NCBI RefSeq assembly: GCF_002269255.1
Contig: NZ_CP022823.1
Location: 4,216,001-4,280,000, forward strand
Source of the DNA: Klebsiella quasivariicola
Lineage (GTDB): Bacteria; Pseudomonadota; Gammaproteobacteria; Enterobacterales; Enterobacteriaceae
DNA length: 64,000 nucleotides
Reading direction: 5' to 3'
Of the stretch, positions 1 through 7,555 are shown piece by piece. The number at the start of each line of letters is the position of its first letter. Position 1 is the stretch's first letter. The position numbers were made by a program, and so were the translations under genes. The notes below the pieces were generated by a model. The model was given only the letters and a program-made list of their open reading frames with translations. It ran no database searches and was not told the origin of the DNA.

Positions 1-1038
1 ATGGTGGCTCAGCACCCTGACGTGCTGACCGGCGTGCGTCCTAACGGCCTGGAAGATACGCCGCAGTTCAAAGTCGATATCGATCAGGAAAAAGCCCAGG
101 CGCTGGGCGTCTCCATCAGCGACATCAACACCACGCTGGGCGCGGCCTGGGGCGGAAGCTATGTCAACGACTTTATCGACCGCGGTCGCGTGAAAAAAGT
201 GTACATCATGTCTGAAGCGAAATACCGTATGCTGCCGGAAGACATCGGCAAGTGGTATGTTCGCGGTAGTGATGGCCAGATGGTGCCGTTCTCCGCCTTC
301 TCGACCTCGCGTTGGGAATACGGCTCGCCGCGTCTGGAACGTTACAACGGTCTGCCATCGCTGGAAATTCTCGGCCAGGCAGCGCCAGGCAAGAGTACCG
401 GTGAAGCGATGGCGCTGATGGAAGAGCTGGCGGGTAAGCTGCCATCAGGTATCGGCTACGACTGGACCGGGATGTCTTATCAGGAACGACTGTCCGGCAA
501 CCAGGCCCCCGCCCTGTATGCCATCTCGCTGATTGTTGTCTTCCTGTGTCTGGCGGCCCTGTACGAGAGCTGGTCGATTCCATTCTCGGTTATGCTGGTT
601 GTACCGTTGGGTGTGGTCGGTGCGCTGTTAGCCGCCACCTTCCGCGGGTTAACCAATGACGTTTACTTCCAGGTGGGTCTGCTGACGACCATCGGCCTGT
701 CGGCGAAGAACGCGATATTGATCGTTGAATTCGCCAAAGACCTGATGGAGAAAGAAGGCAAAGGGCTGATTGAGGCGACGCTTGAAGCAGTACGTATGCG
801 TCTGCGTCCAATCCTGATGACCTCCCTGGCGTTTATCCTCGGGGTAATGCCGTTGGTTATCAGCTCCGGTGCCGGCTCCGGCGCGCAGAACGCCGTTGGT
901 ACAGGCGTAATGGGCGGGATGGTGACTGCGACGATTCTGGCCATCTTCTTCGTGCCGGTGTTCTTCGTGGTGGTTCGCCGCCGCTTTAGCAAGAAATCGG
1001 AAGATATTGAGCACAGCCATCAGGTTGAGCATCATTAA
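1..1038 (+). CDS. acrB: AcrB multidrug efflux RND transporter, C-terminal part
   Basis: Inner-membrane proton/drug antiporter subunit of the AcrAB-TolC tripartite pump. Only the last 345 residues are present (about residue 704 onward of a ~1048-residue protein), because the window begins inside the gene. The visible part has the end of the periplasmic porter/docking domain (GGSYVNDFIDRGRVKKVY, typical of AcrB) and the C-terminal membrane half from about local residue 170, including the conserved GLLTTIGLSAKNAILIVEF stretch. The tail IEHSHQVEHH is His-rich like E. coli AcrB. The first ATG seen here is internal, not a start. A strong terminator follows directly. Identity is near certain from sequence and from the tomB-hha neighbours. 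Confidence 0.97.
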   Translation: MVAQHPDVLTGVRPNGLEDTPQFKVDIDQEKAQALGVSISDINTTLGAAWGGSYVNDFIDRGRVKKVYIMSEAKYRMLPEDIGKWYVRGSDGQMVPFSAFSTSRWEYGSPRLERYNGLPSLEILGQAAPGKSTGEAMALMEELAGKLPSGIGYDWTGMSYQERLSGNQAPALYAISLIVVFLCLAALYESWSIPFSVMLVVPLGVVGALLAATFRGLTNDVYFQVGLLTTIGLSAKNAILIVEFAKDLMEKEGKGLIEATLEAVRMRLRPILMTSLAFILGVMPLVISSGAGSGAQNAVGTGVMGGMVTATILAIFFVPVFFVVVRRRFSKKSEDIEHSHQVEHH

Positions 1039-1053
1039 TCATCAATCCTGAAC

Positions 1054-1084
1054 AAAGGGCCGCCATCGCGGCCCTTTTTTTGTC
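1054..1084 (+). terminator. Rho-independent terminator of acrAB
   Basis: A GGGCCGC / GCGGCCC stem with a 3-nt loop is followed by seven T residues, 16 bases after the acrB stop codon. Confidence 0.93.
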
Positions 1085-1522
1085 TGCCTGCCACAGGGCA
1101 CATATTGCCATTGTTTATTTTTCGTGCTGCATTTAATATATATACATATGTTCCAGGCTGTTTTTATCAGATTGCTCAGCATTCAGGTTCAACATACGTA
1201 CTTTTACCAGGAATAATCCTAATATCATTGTCAGTGGTCGGCGGTTTCTGAACGCGACAGCTGCCAGCCTTAAGCCAATGATTGATAAGACTTCTCTATT
1301 TTTCAGGTCTGGTACCGAAATCGAGGAAATTAATTCGTCTATTTTTAAGATAATTTCTCCCTGATAATTGTAATTTTTCGTAATAGCACGATGAAATCTT
1401 TTGGAGAGTGGATTATAGTTAAATCAGCAGGATTACTCAGTTAGTGCCAGGTCAGTTAGTCGTGTTCATCCCACAACGGTGTTTGTTAGTCGTCGTTTAA
1501 ACCACTCAAAAGGGGATGCGTT
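1085..1522. other. AT-rich intergenic region upstream of tomB-hha
   Basis: About 440 bases without a convincing ORF or RNA gene. It is AT-rich and should hold the tomB-hha promoter. I could not pick a promoter with good -35 and -10 boxes at correct spacing. The tomB ribosome site (AAGGGGA) is at its right end. Confidence 0.5.
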
Positions 1523-1897
1523 ATGGACGAATACTCGCCAAAAAGACATGATATAGCACAGCTACGCTTTCTCTGCGAAACGCTGTATCATGACTGTCTT
1601 GCAAACCTGGAAGAGAGCAACCATGGGTGGGTTAACGACCCGACATCGGCTGTCAATCTTCAGTTAAATGAATTGATCGAGCACATTGCCACGTTCGCGC
1701 TTAATTATAAAATTAAGTATGCCGAGGATAATAAACTGATCGATCAAGTTGACGAATATCTGGACGATACTTTCACATTGTTCAGTAACTACGGCATTAA
1801 CTCCTCGGATTTGCAGAAGTGGAAAAAATCCGGTAATCGACTATTTCGTTGCTTTGTCAACGCCAGCCGGGAAAACCCGGCCAGTCTTTCGTGTTAG
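1523..1897 (+). CDS. tomB: TomB, Hha toxicity modulator / antitoxin
   Basis: A 124-residue protein matching enterobacterial TomB (YbaJ), with the family start MDEYSPKRHDIAQLRFLCE. TomB counteracts Hha toxicity and affects biofilm formation. Published work describes oxygen-dependent Hha inactivation that requires a TomB cysteine; Cys residues are present here, including one in the N-terminal RFLCETLYHDC segment. The start is supported by AAGGGGATGCGTT just upstream. It lies 26 bases before hha on the same strand and is probably co-transcribed. Cytosolic. Confidence 0.93.
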   Translation: MDEYSPKRHDIAQLRFLCETLYHDCLANLEESNHGWVNDPTSAVNLQLNELIEHIATFALNYKIKYAEDNKLIDQVDEYLDDTFTLFSNYGINSSDLQKWKKSGNRLFRCFVNASRENPASLSC

Positions 1898-1923
1898 AAT
1901 TATTACAATCAAAAGGTGGAATT

Positions 1924-2142
1924 ATGTCTGATAAGCCATTAACTAAAACAGACTATTTGATGCGCTTACGCCGTTGCCAGACAATTGACACGCTGGAGCG
2001 CGTCATCGAAAAAAATAAATATGAACTGTCTGATAATGAACTGGCGGTATTTTACTCAGCAGCCGATCATCGTCTGGCTGAACTGACGATGAATAAGCTC
2101 TACGATAAGATCCCGACGTCGGTCTGGAAATTTATCCGTTAA
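1924..2142 (+). CDS. hha: Hha, haemolysin expression modulator (H-NS partner)
   Basis: A 72-residue Hha/YmoA-family protein, almost identical to E. coli Hha over its full length (MSDKPLTKTDYLMRLRRC ... IPTSVWKFIR). It has no DNA-binding domain of its own; it binds H-NS and helps silence horizontally acquired and virulence genes. The ATG at 1924 is chosen because it gives the exact family N-terminus and is preceded by AAAGGTGG. An upstream in-frame ATG at 1849 lies inside tomB and is not credible. Second gene of the tomB-hha unit. Confidence 0.97.
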   Translation: MSDKPLTKTDYLMRLRRCQTIDTLERVIEKNKYELSDNELAVFYSAADHRLAELTMNKLYDKIPTSVWKFIR

Positions 2143-2299
2143 TTGTTGTGCAGAGCGAGGTCTATTGTCGAGGTGACAATCCCCGCATCTGCAGGGTATC
2201 TTTGTGATAGTACTCACATTTTTCCTTTTACAGCGAGCCTGTAACCGGTTTCTTTTTTATACTGCTATGGTGATAAAGAATCAGGTATAAGGAAATTCC

Positions 2300-2866
2300 A
2301 TGAGTGAAGAAAAACGCAAAATGATCGCTGGTGAGCTCTATTTATCTGGCGACCCTACCCTCTGCGCCGATCGTCTGCGGGCCAGACATCTGCTGCATCG
2401 TTATAATCATTCTTCTCCGGATGCACAGCAAGAGCGTCAGTATATTCTGGCCGAATTGTTCGGTCGCGCCGGCGATGCATATATCGAGCCGAGCTTTCGC
2501 TGCGATTACGGCTACAATATCTTTCTCGGTTCCCATTTTTACGCCAATTTCGACTGCGTGATGCTGGACGTCTGTCCCATCCACATTGGAGATAACTGTA
2601 TGCTGGCGCCGGGAGTCCATATTTATACCGCCACCCACCCCCTCGATGCCGATGCTCGTAACAGTGGTCAGGAATACGGTAAGCCCGTCACCATTGGTCA
2701 TAACGTGTGGATCGGCGGCCGGGCGGTGATTAACCCCGGGGTAACCATTGGCGACAATGCGGTTATCGCCTCCGGCGCGGTCGTCACCAAAGATGTTCCG
2801 GCCTTTGCTGTCGTTGGCGGTAATCCGGCGCAGATCATCAAGCGGCTTCCGCAGCCAAATACGTAA
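2300..2866 (+). CDS. maa: Maltose O-acetyltransferase
   Basis: A 188-residue left-handed parallel beta-helix acetyltransferase of the LacA/NodL/Maa group that transfers acetyl from acetyl-CoA to maltose or glucose. The N-terminal Mac domain (about residues 5-60) precedes hexapeptide repeats (about 70-180). The active-site His is His113 in IYTATHPLD. The family motifs GHNVWIGGRAVINPGVTIGD and SGAVVTKDVP are present. The start is supported by AAGGAA. It is a few residues longer than E. coli Maa (183) at the C-terminus. Cytosolic, monocistronic; E. coli also has it next to hha. Confidence 0.95.
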   Translation: MSEEKRKMIAGELYLSGDPTLCADRLRARHLLHRYNHSSPDAQQERQYILAELFGRAGDAYIEPSFRCDYGYNIFLGSHFYANFDCVMLDVCPIHIGDNCMLAPGVHIYTATHPLDADARNSGQEYGKPVTIGHNVWIGGRAVINPGVTIGDNAVIASGAVVTKDVPAFAVVGGNPAQIIKRLPQPNT

Positions 2867-3002
2867 CTGTTATGCTTTTCTGTAACCGATCTGTTACTTT
2901 CACCCCGGAATATTGCAACATAAAATAGCCTTCAGGCTGAGCCTGCTATGCCCGGTCCGCCGGGCGCTCGTTGTTGGCTCATGGCAGAATTCGGGGACCA
3001 AG

Positions 3003-3473
3003 ATGACAGAAATACAACGCCTGCTGACTCACACCATTGACGAACTCAACGTTCAGGAAAAACGCGATAATCGCCCGCGTTTTAGTATCAGTTTTATCCG
3101 CAACCATCCCGGGCTGTTTGTTGCCATGTATGCCGCGTTTCTGGCGACGCTGGTGGTCATGCTACGCTCTGAAACGCTGGTAGACTCGGTGTGGTTGCTG
3201 GTGGTGCTGTTCATCCTGTTCAACGCCTTTTTCTTCTTTGACGTCTATCCTCGCTATCGTTATGAGGATATCGATGTCCTCGATTTTCGCGTGTGCTACA
3301 ACGGGGAATGGTACAACACCCGCTTTGTCCCCCGACAGCTGATCGATCGCATTCTTCAGTCGCCGGACGTCGATAGCGAGCAGAAGGCGCAGCTCAAAAA
3401 AATGGTCGCCACCAAAGGCGAGCTCTCCTTCTACGATGTCTTTACCCTCACCCGCGCCGGTGCTGCGCAATAA
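3003..3473 (+). CDS. ylaC: YlaC, inner-membrane protein of unknown function
   Basis: A 156-residue protein matching E. coli YlaC in length and sequence. Two hydrophobic segments (about residues 36-54 and 58-78) form a membrane hairpin, followed by a cytosolic C-terminal half with YPRYRYEDIDVLDFRVCYNGEW. Function is not established; some reports link it to acid-dependent conditions. The ATG at 3003 gives the family N-terminus MTEIQRLL; the upstream in-frame ATG at 2913 would add 30 residues without homology. Its last 26 bases overlap the convergent MocR gene. Confidence 0.9.
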   Translation: MTEIQRLLTHTIDELNVQEKRDNRPRFSISFIRNHPGLFVAMYAAFLATLVVMLRSETLVDSVWLLVVLFILFNAFFFFDVYPRYRYEDIDVLDFRVCYNGEWYNTRFVPRQLIDRILQSPDVDSEQKAQLKKMVATKGELSFYDVFTLTRAGAAQ

Positions 3474-4899
3474 GGCGATTTAGCGTCCGTAGCGCCAGGA
3501 GATAGCGAGAAGCAGAGGTATTGCCATACCCAAGCACCAGTCCGCTCCGCGCTCGCTGCGGGTCGAGATAGAAATGACTTAACGCGGCAGGCGCCAGTTG
3601 AAACTGCCGCGCCTGCTGCGCCAGCATTCGGTCATTGACGCCCTCCATAGCGACCGTCAGATGCATCCCTCCTCCTCCGCCGAGAACCTCACACGGCACG
3701 GTGATCTCTTGCGCCAGCGCTTCGCGCAGCTGTTGTTGACGTTTGCGGTACAAACGGCGCATGGCCGCCAGATGGCGCGCATAGTGCCCCTTCTCAATAA
3801 ACCTGGCCAGCGCGCGCTGTTCGGTACGGTGTCCGCCACGCAGCAGTGCGCCGATTACCGCCTGAGCAGCATCCGCCAGCGCGGACGGCATGACCATGAA
3901 GCCAATACGCAGCGCCGGAAAAAGCGTTTTGCTGAAGGTGCCGAGATACACCACCGGAGCGTCAGGGACCATCCCCAACATCGCCGGGATCGGTTCTCCG
4001 CTATGGCGAAACTCGCTGTCATAGTCATCTTCCACAATCCATGCCCCGTGCAGGCGGGCATACTCCACCAGCGCCAGACGTCGCGCAGCGCTCATGACGC
4101 TCCCGAGGGGATACTGATGAGAGGGAGAGGTGAAGATCAGCCGGGGCGGCTCCGCGACGCTGTCTGCTATTTGCATCCCTTCATCATCGACGGCCATCCC
4201 GCTGACCCGCAGCCCCGCCCGCAGGAAGACACTCCTGGCCCCCACATAACCCGGCTCTTCCACCCATACGCTATCGCCCGGGCTGGTCAGCAGTGAAGTA
4301 CATAAATTAACGCCTTCCAGCGCCCCCTCGGTAATGACAATTTGCCGAATATCACAGCGGATCCCCCGGGAGAGCGCCAGATGGCGAGCGATAGCCTCCC
4401 GCAGCAGGGGGTCGCCTGCCGCCTCGCCATAGCCCAGCAGCGCGCTACCCTCGTCGCGTAAGACGTTATCCATCAGCCGCCGCCATAGCGGCAACGGGAA
4501 ATAGTTCACCGCCGGCATGCCAGGGGTAAACAGCAGCGTCGGAGAGTCGCGGCGCATTGCGGCTGGCAGCCCCTGCAGCCGCTCAGGCAGCACGACGGGC
4601 GGCACCTTCATCGACTCTTCGCGGCAGGCGGCGAGCGGTACCACCTGCGTCCCCTGACGGCTCCGCGTCAGATAACCTTCCAGCGCCAGCTGCTCCAGTG
4701 CGGCATTGACCGTATTGCGCGACAGCTGCAGGTATCCGGCAATAACCCGCGAGCCGGGCAAACGGCAGCAGGCCGCCAGTGTTCCCTGCAGGATGGCATT
4801 GCGCAATGTGTGGTACAGCGCACGCTGCAGAGTTTCATCCTCACGCTGCCGTAACCCCTGCGCCAGCAACGCAAAAAATGCCTCGTCCGGTATATTCAT
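3448..4899 (-). CDS. MocR-family (GntR HTH + aminotransferase-like) regulator
   Basis: A 483-residue transcription factor with an N-terminal winged helix (about residues 12-80, with SRNTVNAALEQLALEGYL) fused to a PLP-binding fold-type I aminotransferase-like domain. The PLP lysine is in TFSKTLFPALRIGF. Family members include PdxR, GabR and TauR, and use PLP or its adducts as effector. The start at 4899 is preferred because GAGGAGG sits at ideal distance; an ATG 21 bases upstream has no such site. It is divergent from the GNAT gene at 5000, which is its probable target. Effector and exact subfamily are not recognised; a PdxR- or PtsJ-like role is possible. Confidence 0.88.
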   Translation of the reverse strand: MNIPDEAFFALLAQGLRQREDETLQRALYHTLRNAILQGTLAACCRLPGSRVIAGYLQLSRNTVNAALEQLALEGYLTRSRQGTQVVPLAACREESMKVPPVVLPERLQGLPAAMRRDSPTLLFTPGMPAVNYFPLPLWRRLMDNVLRDEGSALLGYGEAAGDPLLREAIARHLALSRGIRCDIRQIVITEGALEGVNLCTSLLTSPGDSVWVEEPGYVGARSVFLRAGLRVSGMAVDDEGMQIADSVAEPPRLIFTSPSHQYPLGSVMSAARRLALVEYARLHGAWIVEDDYDSEFRHSGEPIPAMLGMVPDAPVVYLGTFSKTLFPALRIGFMVMPSALADAAQAVIGALLRGGHRTEQRALARFIEKGHYARHLAAMRRLYRKRQQQLREALAQEITVPCEVLGGGGGMHLTVAMEGVNDRMLAQQARQFQLAPAALSHFYLDPQRARSGLVLGYGNTSASRYLLALRTLNRLIAQHRRG

Positions 4900-4999
4900 T
4901 TCGCCTCCTCGTGGCCCCATAAAAACATACTCTGATGGCTCTTTTTATGGAACCAGCTAGCGCGTACGCTGCCAGCAAATCCCTGATGAGGAAACCGTA

Positions 5000-5698
5000 A
5001 TGTGTGAATACAATCAGTTTGGACAGGCGCTCGGCGCCGCACTGCCTGACTGGCAACCGCGCCCCTGGCCGTCACGACAGGTATTGCAGGGTAGCCGCTG
5101 CCGCCTGGAACCACTGACCCCCGCCCATGCCAGCGATCTGTTTGCGGCCCACCAGCTGGCGCCTGACGCCCGCAGCTGGACCTGGCTGCTGCGTGAGCCA
5201 GAGAGCAGTCTCGCTGAATTTAGTGCCTGGGTAACGCAGGTGGCCACGCTGGCGGATCCGATCCATTTTGCCGTCGTTGACCAACAACACGGGAAAGCGA
5301 TCGGCTCGCTGGCGTTAATGCGTATCGATGCCGCCCACGGCGTGGTCGAGGTGGGGCATGTGCATTTTTCGCCGTTATTAAGTCGGACCGCCATGGCGAC
5401 CGAAGCGCACTGGCTGTTGATGCAGTATGTCTTCGACACGCTTGGCTACCGGCGCTATGAATGGAAATGCAACAGTCTTAATATCCCCTCAGCCCGGGCG
5501 GCAAGGCGGCTGGGGTTTCAGTACGAAGGACGTTTTCGCCAGGCGCTGGTGAGCAAAGGACACAACCGGGACACGGACTGGTTTTCGGTAATAGACGGCG
5601 AATGGCCGCAGCTGGATAACGCCATGCGGCAATGGCTGGCCGTCGACAATTTTACCGCCGACGGCCAGCAGCGCCGTCCCCTGGAGAGTTTCCGTTAA
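5000..5698 (+). CDS. GNAT acetyltransferase (RimJ/RimL-like, Acetyltransf_3)
   Basis: A 232-residue GNAT-fold protein. The N-terminal 30 residues precede a domain with the family pattern RCRLEPLTPAHASDLFAA, the central strand VVEVGHVHFSPLLSRTAMATEA, and the C-terminal acetyl-CoA motif region (YEWKCNSLNIPSARAARRLGF, YEGRFRQ). Related proteins acetylate N-termini or amines, so the substrate cannot be told. A GAGGAAA ribosome site supports the start. It is divergent from the MocR-type regulator about 100 bases away. Its stop codon overlaps the end of convergent rpmJ2. Confidence 0.85.
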   Translation: MCEYNQFGQALGAALPDWQPRPWPSRQVLQGSRCRLEPLTPAHASDLFAAHQLAPDARSWTWLLREPESSLAEFSAWVTQVATLADPIHFAVVDQQHGKAIGSLALMRIDAAHGVVEVGHVHFSPLLSRTAMATEAHWLLMQYVFDTLGYRRYEWKCNSLNIPSARAARRLGFQYEGRFRQALVSKGHNRDTDWFSVIDGEWPQLDNAMRQWLAVDNFTADGQQRRPLESFR

Positions 5699-5835
5699 CG
5701 ACGTTTTTTACGCCCCTGTACCGCTTTGAAGCGGGGGTTACTCTTACAGATCACATACAGCCGCCCTTTGCGCTTGACCAGCTGGCAATCAGGGTGGCGC
5801 TGTTTGGCGCGGCGTAATGAGTTGACGACCTGCAT
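5695..5835 (-). CDS. rpmJ2: Ribosomal protein bL36, alternative paralogue (RpmJ2/YkgO)
   Basis: A 46-residue protein (MQVVNSLRRAKQRHPDC ... GRKKRR) matching E. coli YkgO. It lacks the full zinc ribbon of the housekeeping L36 and replaces it when zinc is scarce. It is translated after rpmE2: the rpmE2 TGA overlaps a double ATG (5838 and 5835). The second ATG is chosen because it gives the 46-residue family length and better spacing from AAGGA. Its stop overlaps the convergent acetyltransferase gene. It is in the Zur-type operon with rpmE2. Confidence 0.93.
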   Translation of the reverse strand: MQVVNSLRRAKQRHPDCQLVKRKGRLYVICKSNPRFKAVQGRKKRR

Positions 5836-6098
5836 CATGCTTTCCTTTTGGCATCAATAAAGCCGCCGAAACGCTGGCGGAAACGGGCTGCACTGCCTTC
5901 ACTGGCGAACGTTTTTTGTTTGCCCGTGTAGTACGGATGCGATTTCGAGGAGACGTCGATCGTCACATACGGAAATGTTTCGCCATCGAGCTCAATCACG
6001 CGATCGGTGCGAATAGTTGATCCGACTTTAAAATACTCATTCGCGCTGGTGTCGTGAAACACCACCGTACGATAGGGAGGATGAATATGGGCTTTCAT
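5835..6098 (-). CDS. rpmE2: Ribosomal protein bL31 type B, zinc-independent (RpmE2/YkgM)
   Basis: An 87-residue L31 of type B (MKAHIHPPYRTVVFHDTSAN) without cysteines, so unable to bind the zinc of the housekeeping L31. In gamma-proteobacteria it displaces the zinc-containing paralogue during zinc starvation under Zur control, freeing zinc. The ribosome site GAGGTCATC precedes the ATG. It is first in an operon with overlapping rpmJ2. A GTTAT-N3-ATAAC palindrome lies 18 bases upstream of the start codon. Confidence 0.95.
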   Translation of the reverse strand: MKAHIHPPYRTVVFHDTSANEYFKVGSTIRTDRVIELDGETFPYVTIDVSSKSHPYYTGKQKTFASEGSAARFRQRFGGFIDAKRKA

Positions 6099-6115
6099 GA
6101 TGACCTCTTTATTAC

Positions 6116-6128
6116 GTTATAACATAAC
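6116..6128 (-). promoter_or_regulatory. Probable Zur operator of rpmE2-rpmJ2
   Basis: Perfect inverted repeat GTTAT-AAC-ATAAC within an AT-rich stretch directly upstream of rpmE2. The core resembles the enterobacterial Zur box (GTTATA / TATAAC arms), and Zur control of this operon is established in relatives. The site itself is inferred. Confidence 0.7.
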
Positions 6129-6186
6129 AACAAGGTTACGCCGTGCTGTGACAAAGATCAACCCTGCTTAATTTAAGGGTAAGGGT

Positions 6187-6211
6187 GAAAAGGCGAGTTT
6201 CCCCGCCTTTG
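6187..6211 (-). terminator. Terminator of the LacI-type gene (ganR)
   Basis: On the minus strand, an AAAGGCG / CGCCTTTT stem with an 8-nt loop lies a few bases past the stop of the LacI-type regulator and ends in a short T run. Confidence 0.7.
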
Positions 6212-6214
6212 GCT

Positions 6215-7285
6215 TCAGGGTGCCAGACGGTGGGCGATGGCGCGGAGCTGTTCCGCGATAGCCTGCAGATCTTTTCCCTCCTCGACTCGGGCACCGCTGG
6301 AATGGCGTATCACCAGGCGTGCCGGCAGGATGGATGAGGTATGCGACGCGCCGCTGGTACTGGCGAGGATCCGCCGCACAGCCTCCTTCCCCTGCAGATC
6401 GAGATCCAGCGACACCGTACTCAGTGCCGGATAGAAAAACGAGCTTTCGTAGGTATCGTCATAGCCAATAACGGACTTCTCACCCGGCACCGCCACCTGA
6501 TGCTGATGGAAAGCGCTGAGCACCCCCAGCGCCATCTGGTCATTACCTACCAGCACGGCGCTGAAATTGGGCGTTTCGCGCAGCATCTGCAGTGCACCAG
6601 CATAGCCGCTTTGCGCATCCCAGTTGCCATGCAGAATAGTCACCGGCTTCAGGCCGTAGCCATCAAGGGTTTCCAGCCAGCTTTTTAGCCGGAGCTTGGC
6701 CGACACCGAGCTGTCCGGCCCCGCCAGCAACGCGATCTCCCGATGCCCCATCTCATAGAGATATTTGACGCTGGCCCGGGTACCGTCCGCCGGGTTAAAC
6801 GAAACGTTAAACACGGAGCTGTAGGGATCGACATCGAGAAAAAGGCAGACGATATCATCATTGTCAGCGGCGATTTTCTGCGCCTGTTCGGTCTCCAGCG
6901 GCACGTTGATAATGACCTTGTCCACCCGCTGAGATTTCAGCTCATTGATAGAATCCTGGATACTTTGGTTGACGCTCTCATCGATCATCGAAATCAGTAC
7001 CTGATAACCTTCCAGATTGGCATAGCGTTTTACCGCCGCCGCCACCTGGGAAGGCGCATGCCAGGCCAGCGAAATAGTCACCAGACCGACCGTCTGACTC
7101 TCCTTTCCCACCAGCTGCTGCGCCAGCCGGTTTGGCACATAGCGTAAGGCCTCTATCGATTTCTCCACCTTGCGGCGCGTCGCTTCGGATACATTGGCAG
7201 ATTTATTGAGTACCCTGGACACGGTCTGGTAAGAGACGCCTGCATGACGGGCAACGTCTTCCAGAGTAGCGCTTTTAGACTTCAT
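6215..7285 (-). CDS. ganR: LacI/GalR-family repressor of the gan locus
   Basis: A 356-residue LacI-family regulator. The N-terminal HTH (residues 6-30, TLEDVARHAGVSYQTVSRVLN) and hinge helix (YVPNRLAQQLVGKES) are very like E. coli LacI, including the YQTVSRV recognition helix. The periplasmic-binding-protein-like effector domain follows (about 60-330). It is longer than typical repressors by a C-terminal tail ending LQAIAEQLRAIAHRL, which may be a LacI-like tetramerisation helix. It is divergent from the porin gene. The inducer is probably a galactobiose-type galactan fragment, by analogy with Dickeya GanR. A pair of matching inverted repeats in the divergent region are its candidate operators. 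Confidence 0.85.
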   Translation of the reverse strand: MKSKSATLEDVARHAGVSYQTVSRVLNKSANVSEATRRKVEKSIEALRYVPNRLAQQLVGKESQTVGLVTISLAWHAPSQVAAAVKRYANLEGYQVLISMIDESVNQSIQDSINELKSQRVDKVIINVPLETEQAQKIAADNDDIVCLFLDVDPYSSVFNVSFNPADGTRASVKYLYEMGHREIALLAGPDSSVSAKLRLKSWLETLDGYGLKPVTILHGNWDAQSGYAGALQMLRETPNFSAVLVGNDQMALGVLSAFHQHQVAVPGEKSVIGYDDTYESSFFYPALSTVSLDLDLQGKEAVRRILASTSGASHTSSILPARLVIRHSSGARVEEGKDLQAIAEQLRAIAHRLAP

Positions 7286-7381
7286 GGTCCGGTTCCTTAT
7301 GTTGTTATCTCATGATTGTAACAGGGGCCATTTGAAAAAACGCTCACCGCCACTTCTCATTGCAAAAAAACACCTATAAAA

Positions 7382-7395
7382 GTATTACGTTCACA
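7382..7395. promoter_or_regulatory. Candidate GanR operator O1 (inverted-repeat arm 1)
   Basis: GTATTACGTTCACA. The exact reverse complement occurs at 7522-7535, 140 bases away. It lies close to the ganR start, so it could serve autoregulation and looping with the distal copy. Confidence 0.55.
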
Positions 7396-7406
7396 ATACA
7401 GTGAAT

Positions 7407-7422
7407 TGTGAATCATCTCACC
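7407..7422. promoter_or_regulatory. Probable CRP site in the ganR-ganL divergent region
   Basis: TGTGA-ATCATC-TCACC matches the CRP consensus TGTGA-N6-TCACA at 9 of 10 key bases. It fits catabolite control of galactan use. It is centred about 140 bases upstream of the porin start and about 130 upstream of ganR. Confidence 0.65.
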
Positions 7423-7521
7423 CATCGCAACAAAAACCAGTGTGATTATTTGCAGTTAGTCACACAATAATCATATCTCATTTGCCTGAAGTTACATTTA
7501 GGCATTTTATGACATCAGTTA

Positions 7522-7535
7522 TGTGAACGTAATAC
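7522..7535. promoter_or_regulatory. Candidate GanR operator O2 (inverted-repeat arm 2)
   Basis: TGTGAACGTAATAC, the perfect reverse complement of the 7382-7395 element. It lies 20 bases upstream of the ganL start codon, where a bound repressor would block the porin promoter or transcript start. A related ACGTAATAC core occurs upstream of ganC. Confidence 0.6.
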
Positions 7536-7555
7536 AAAACAATAAGAGGATAGAG

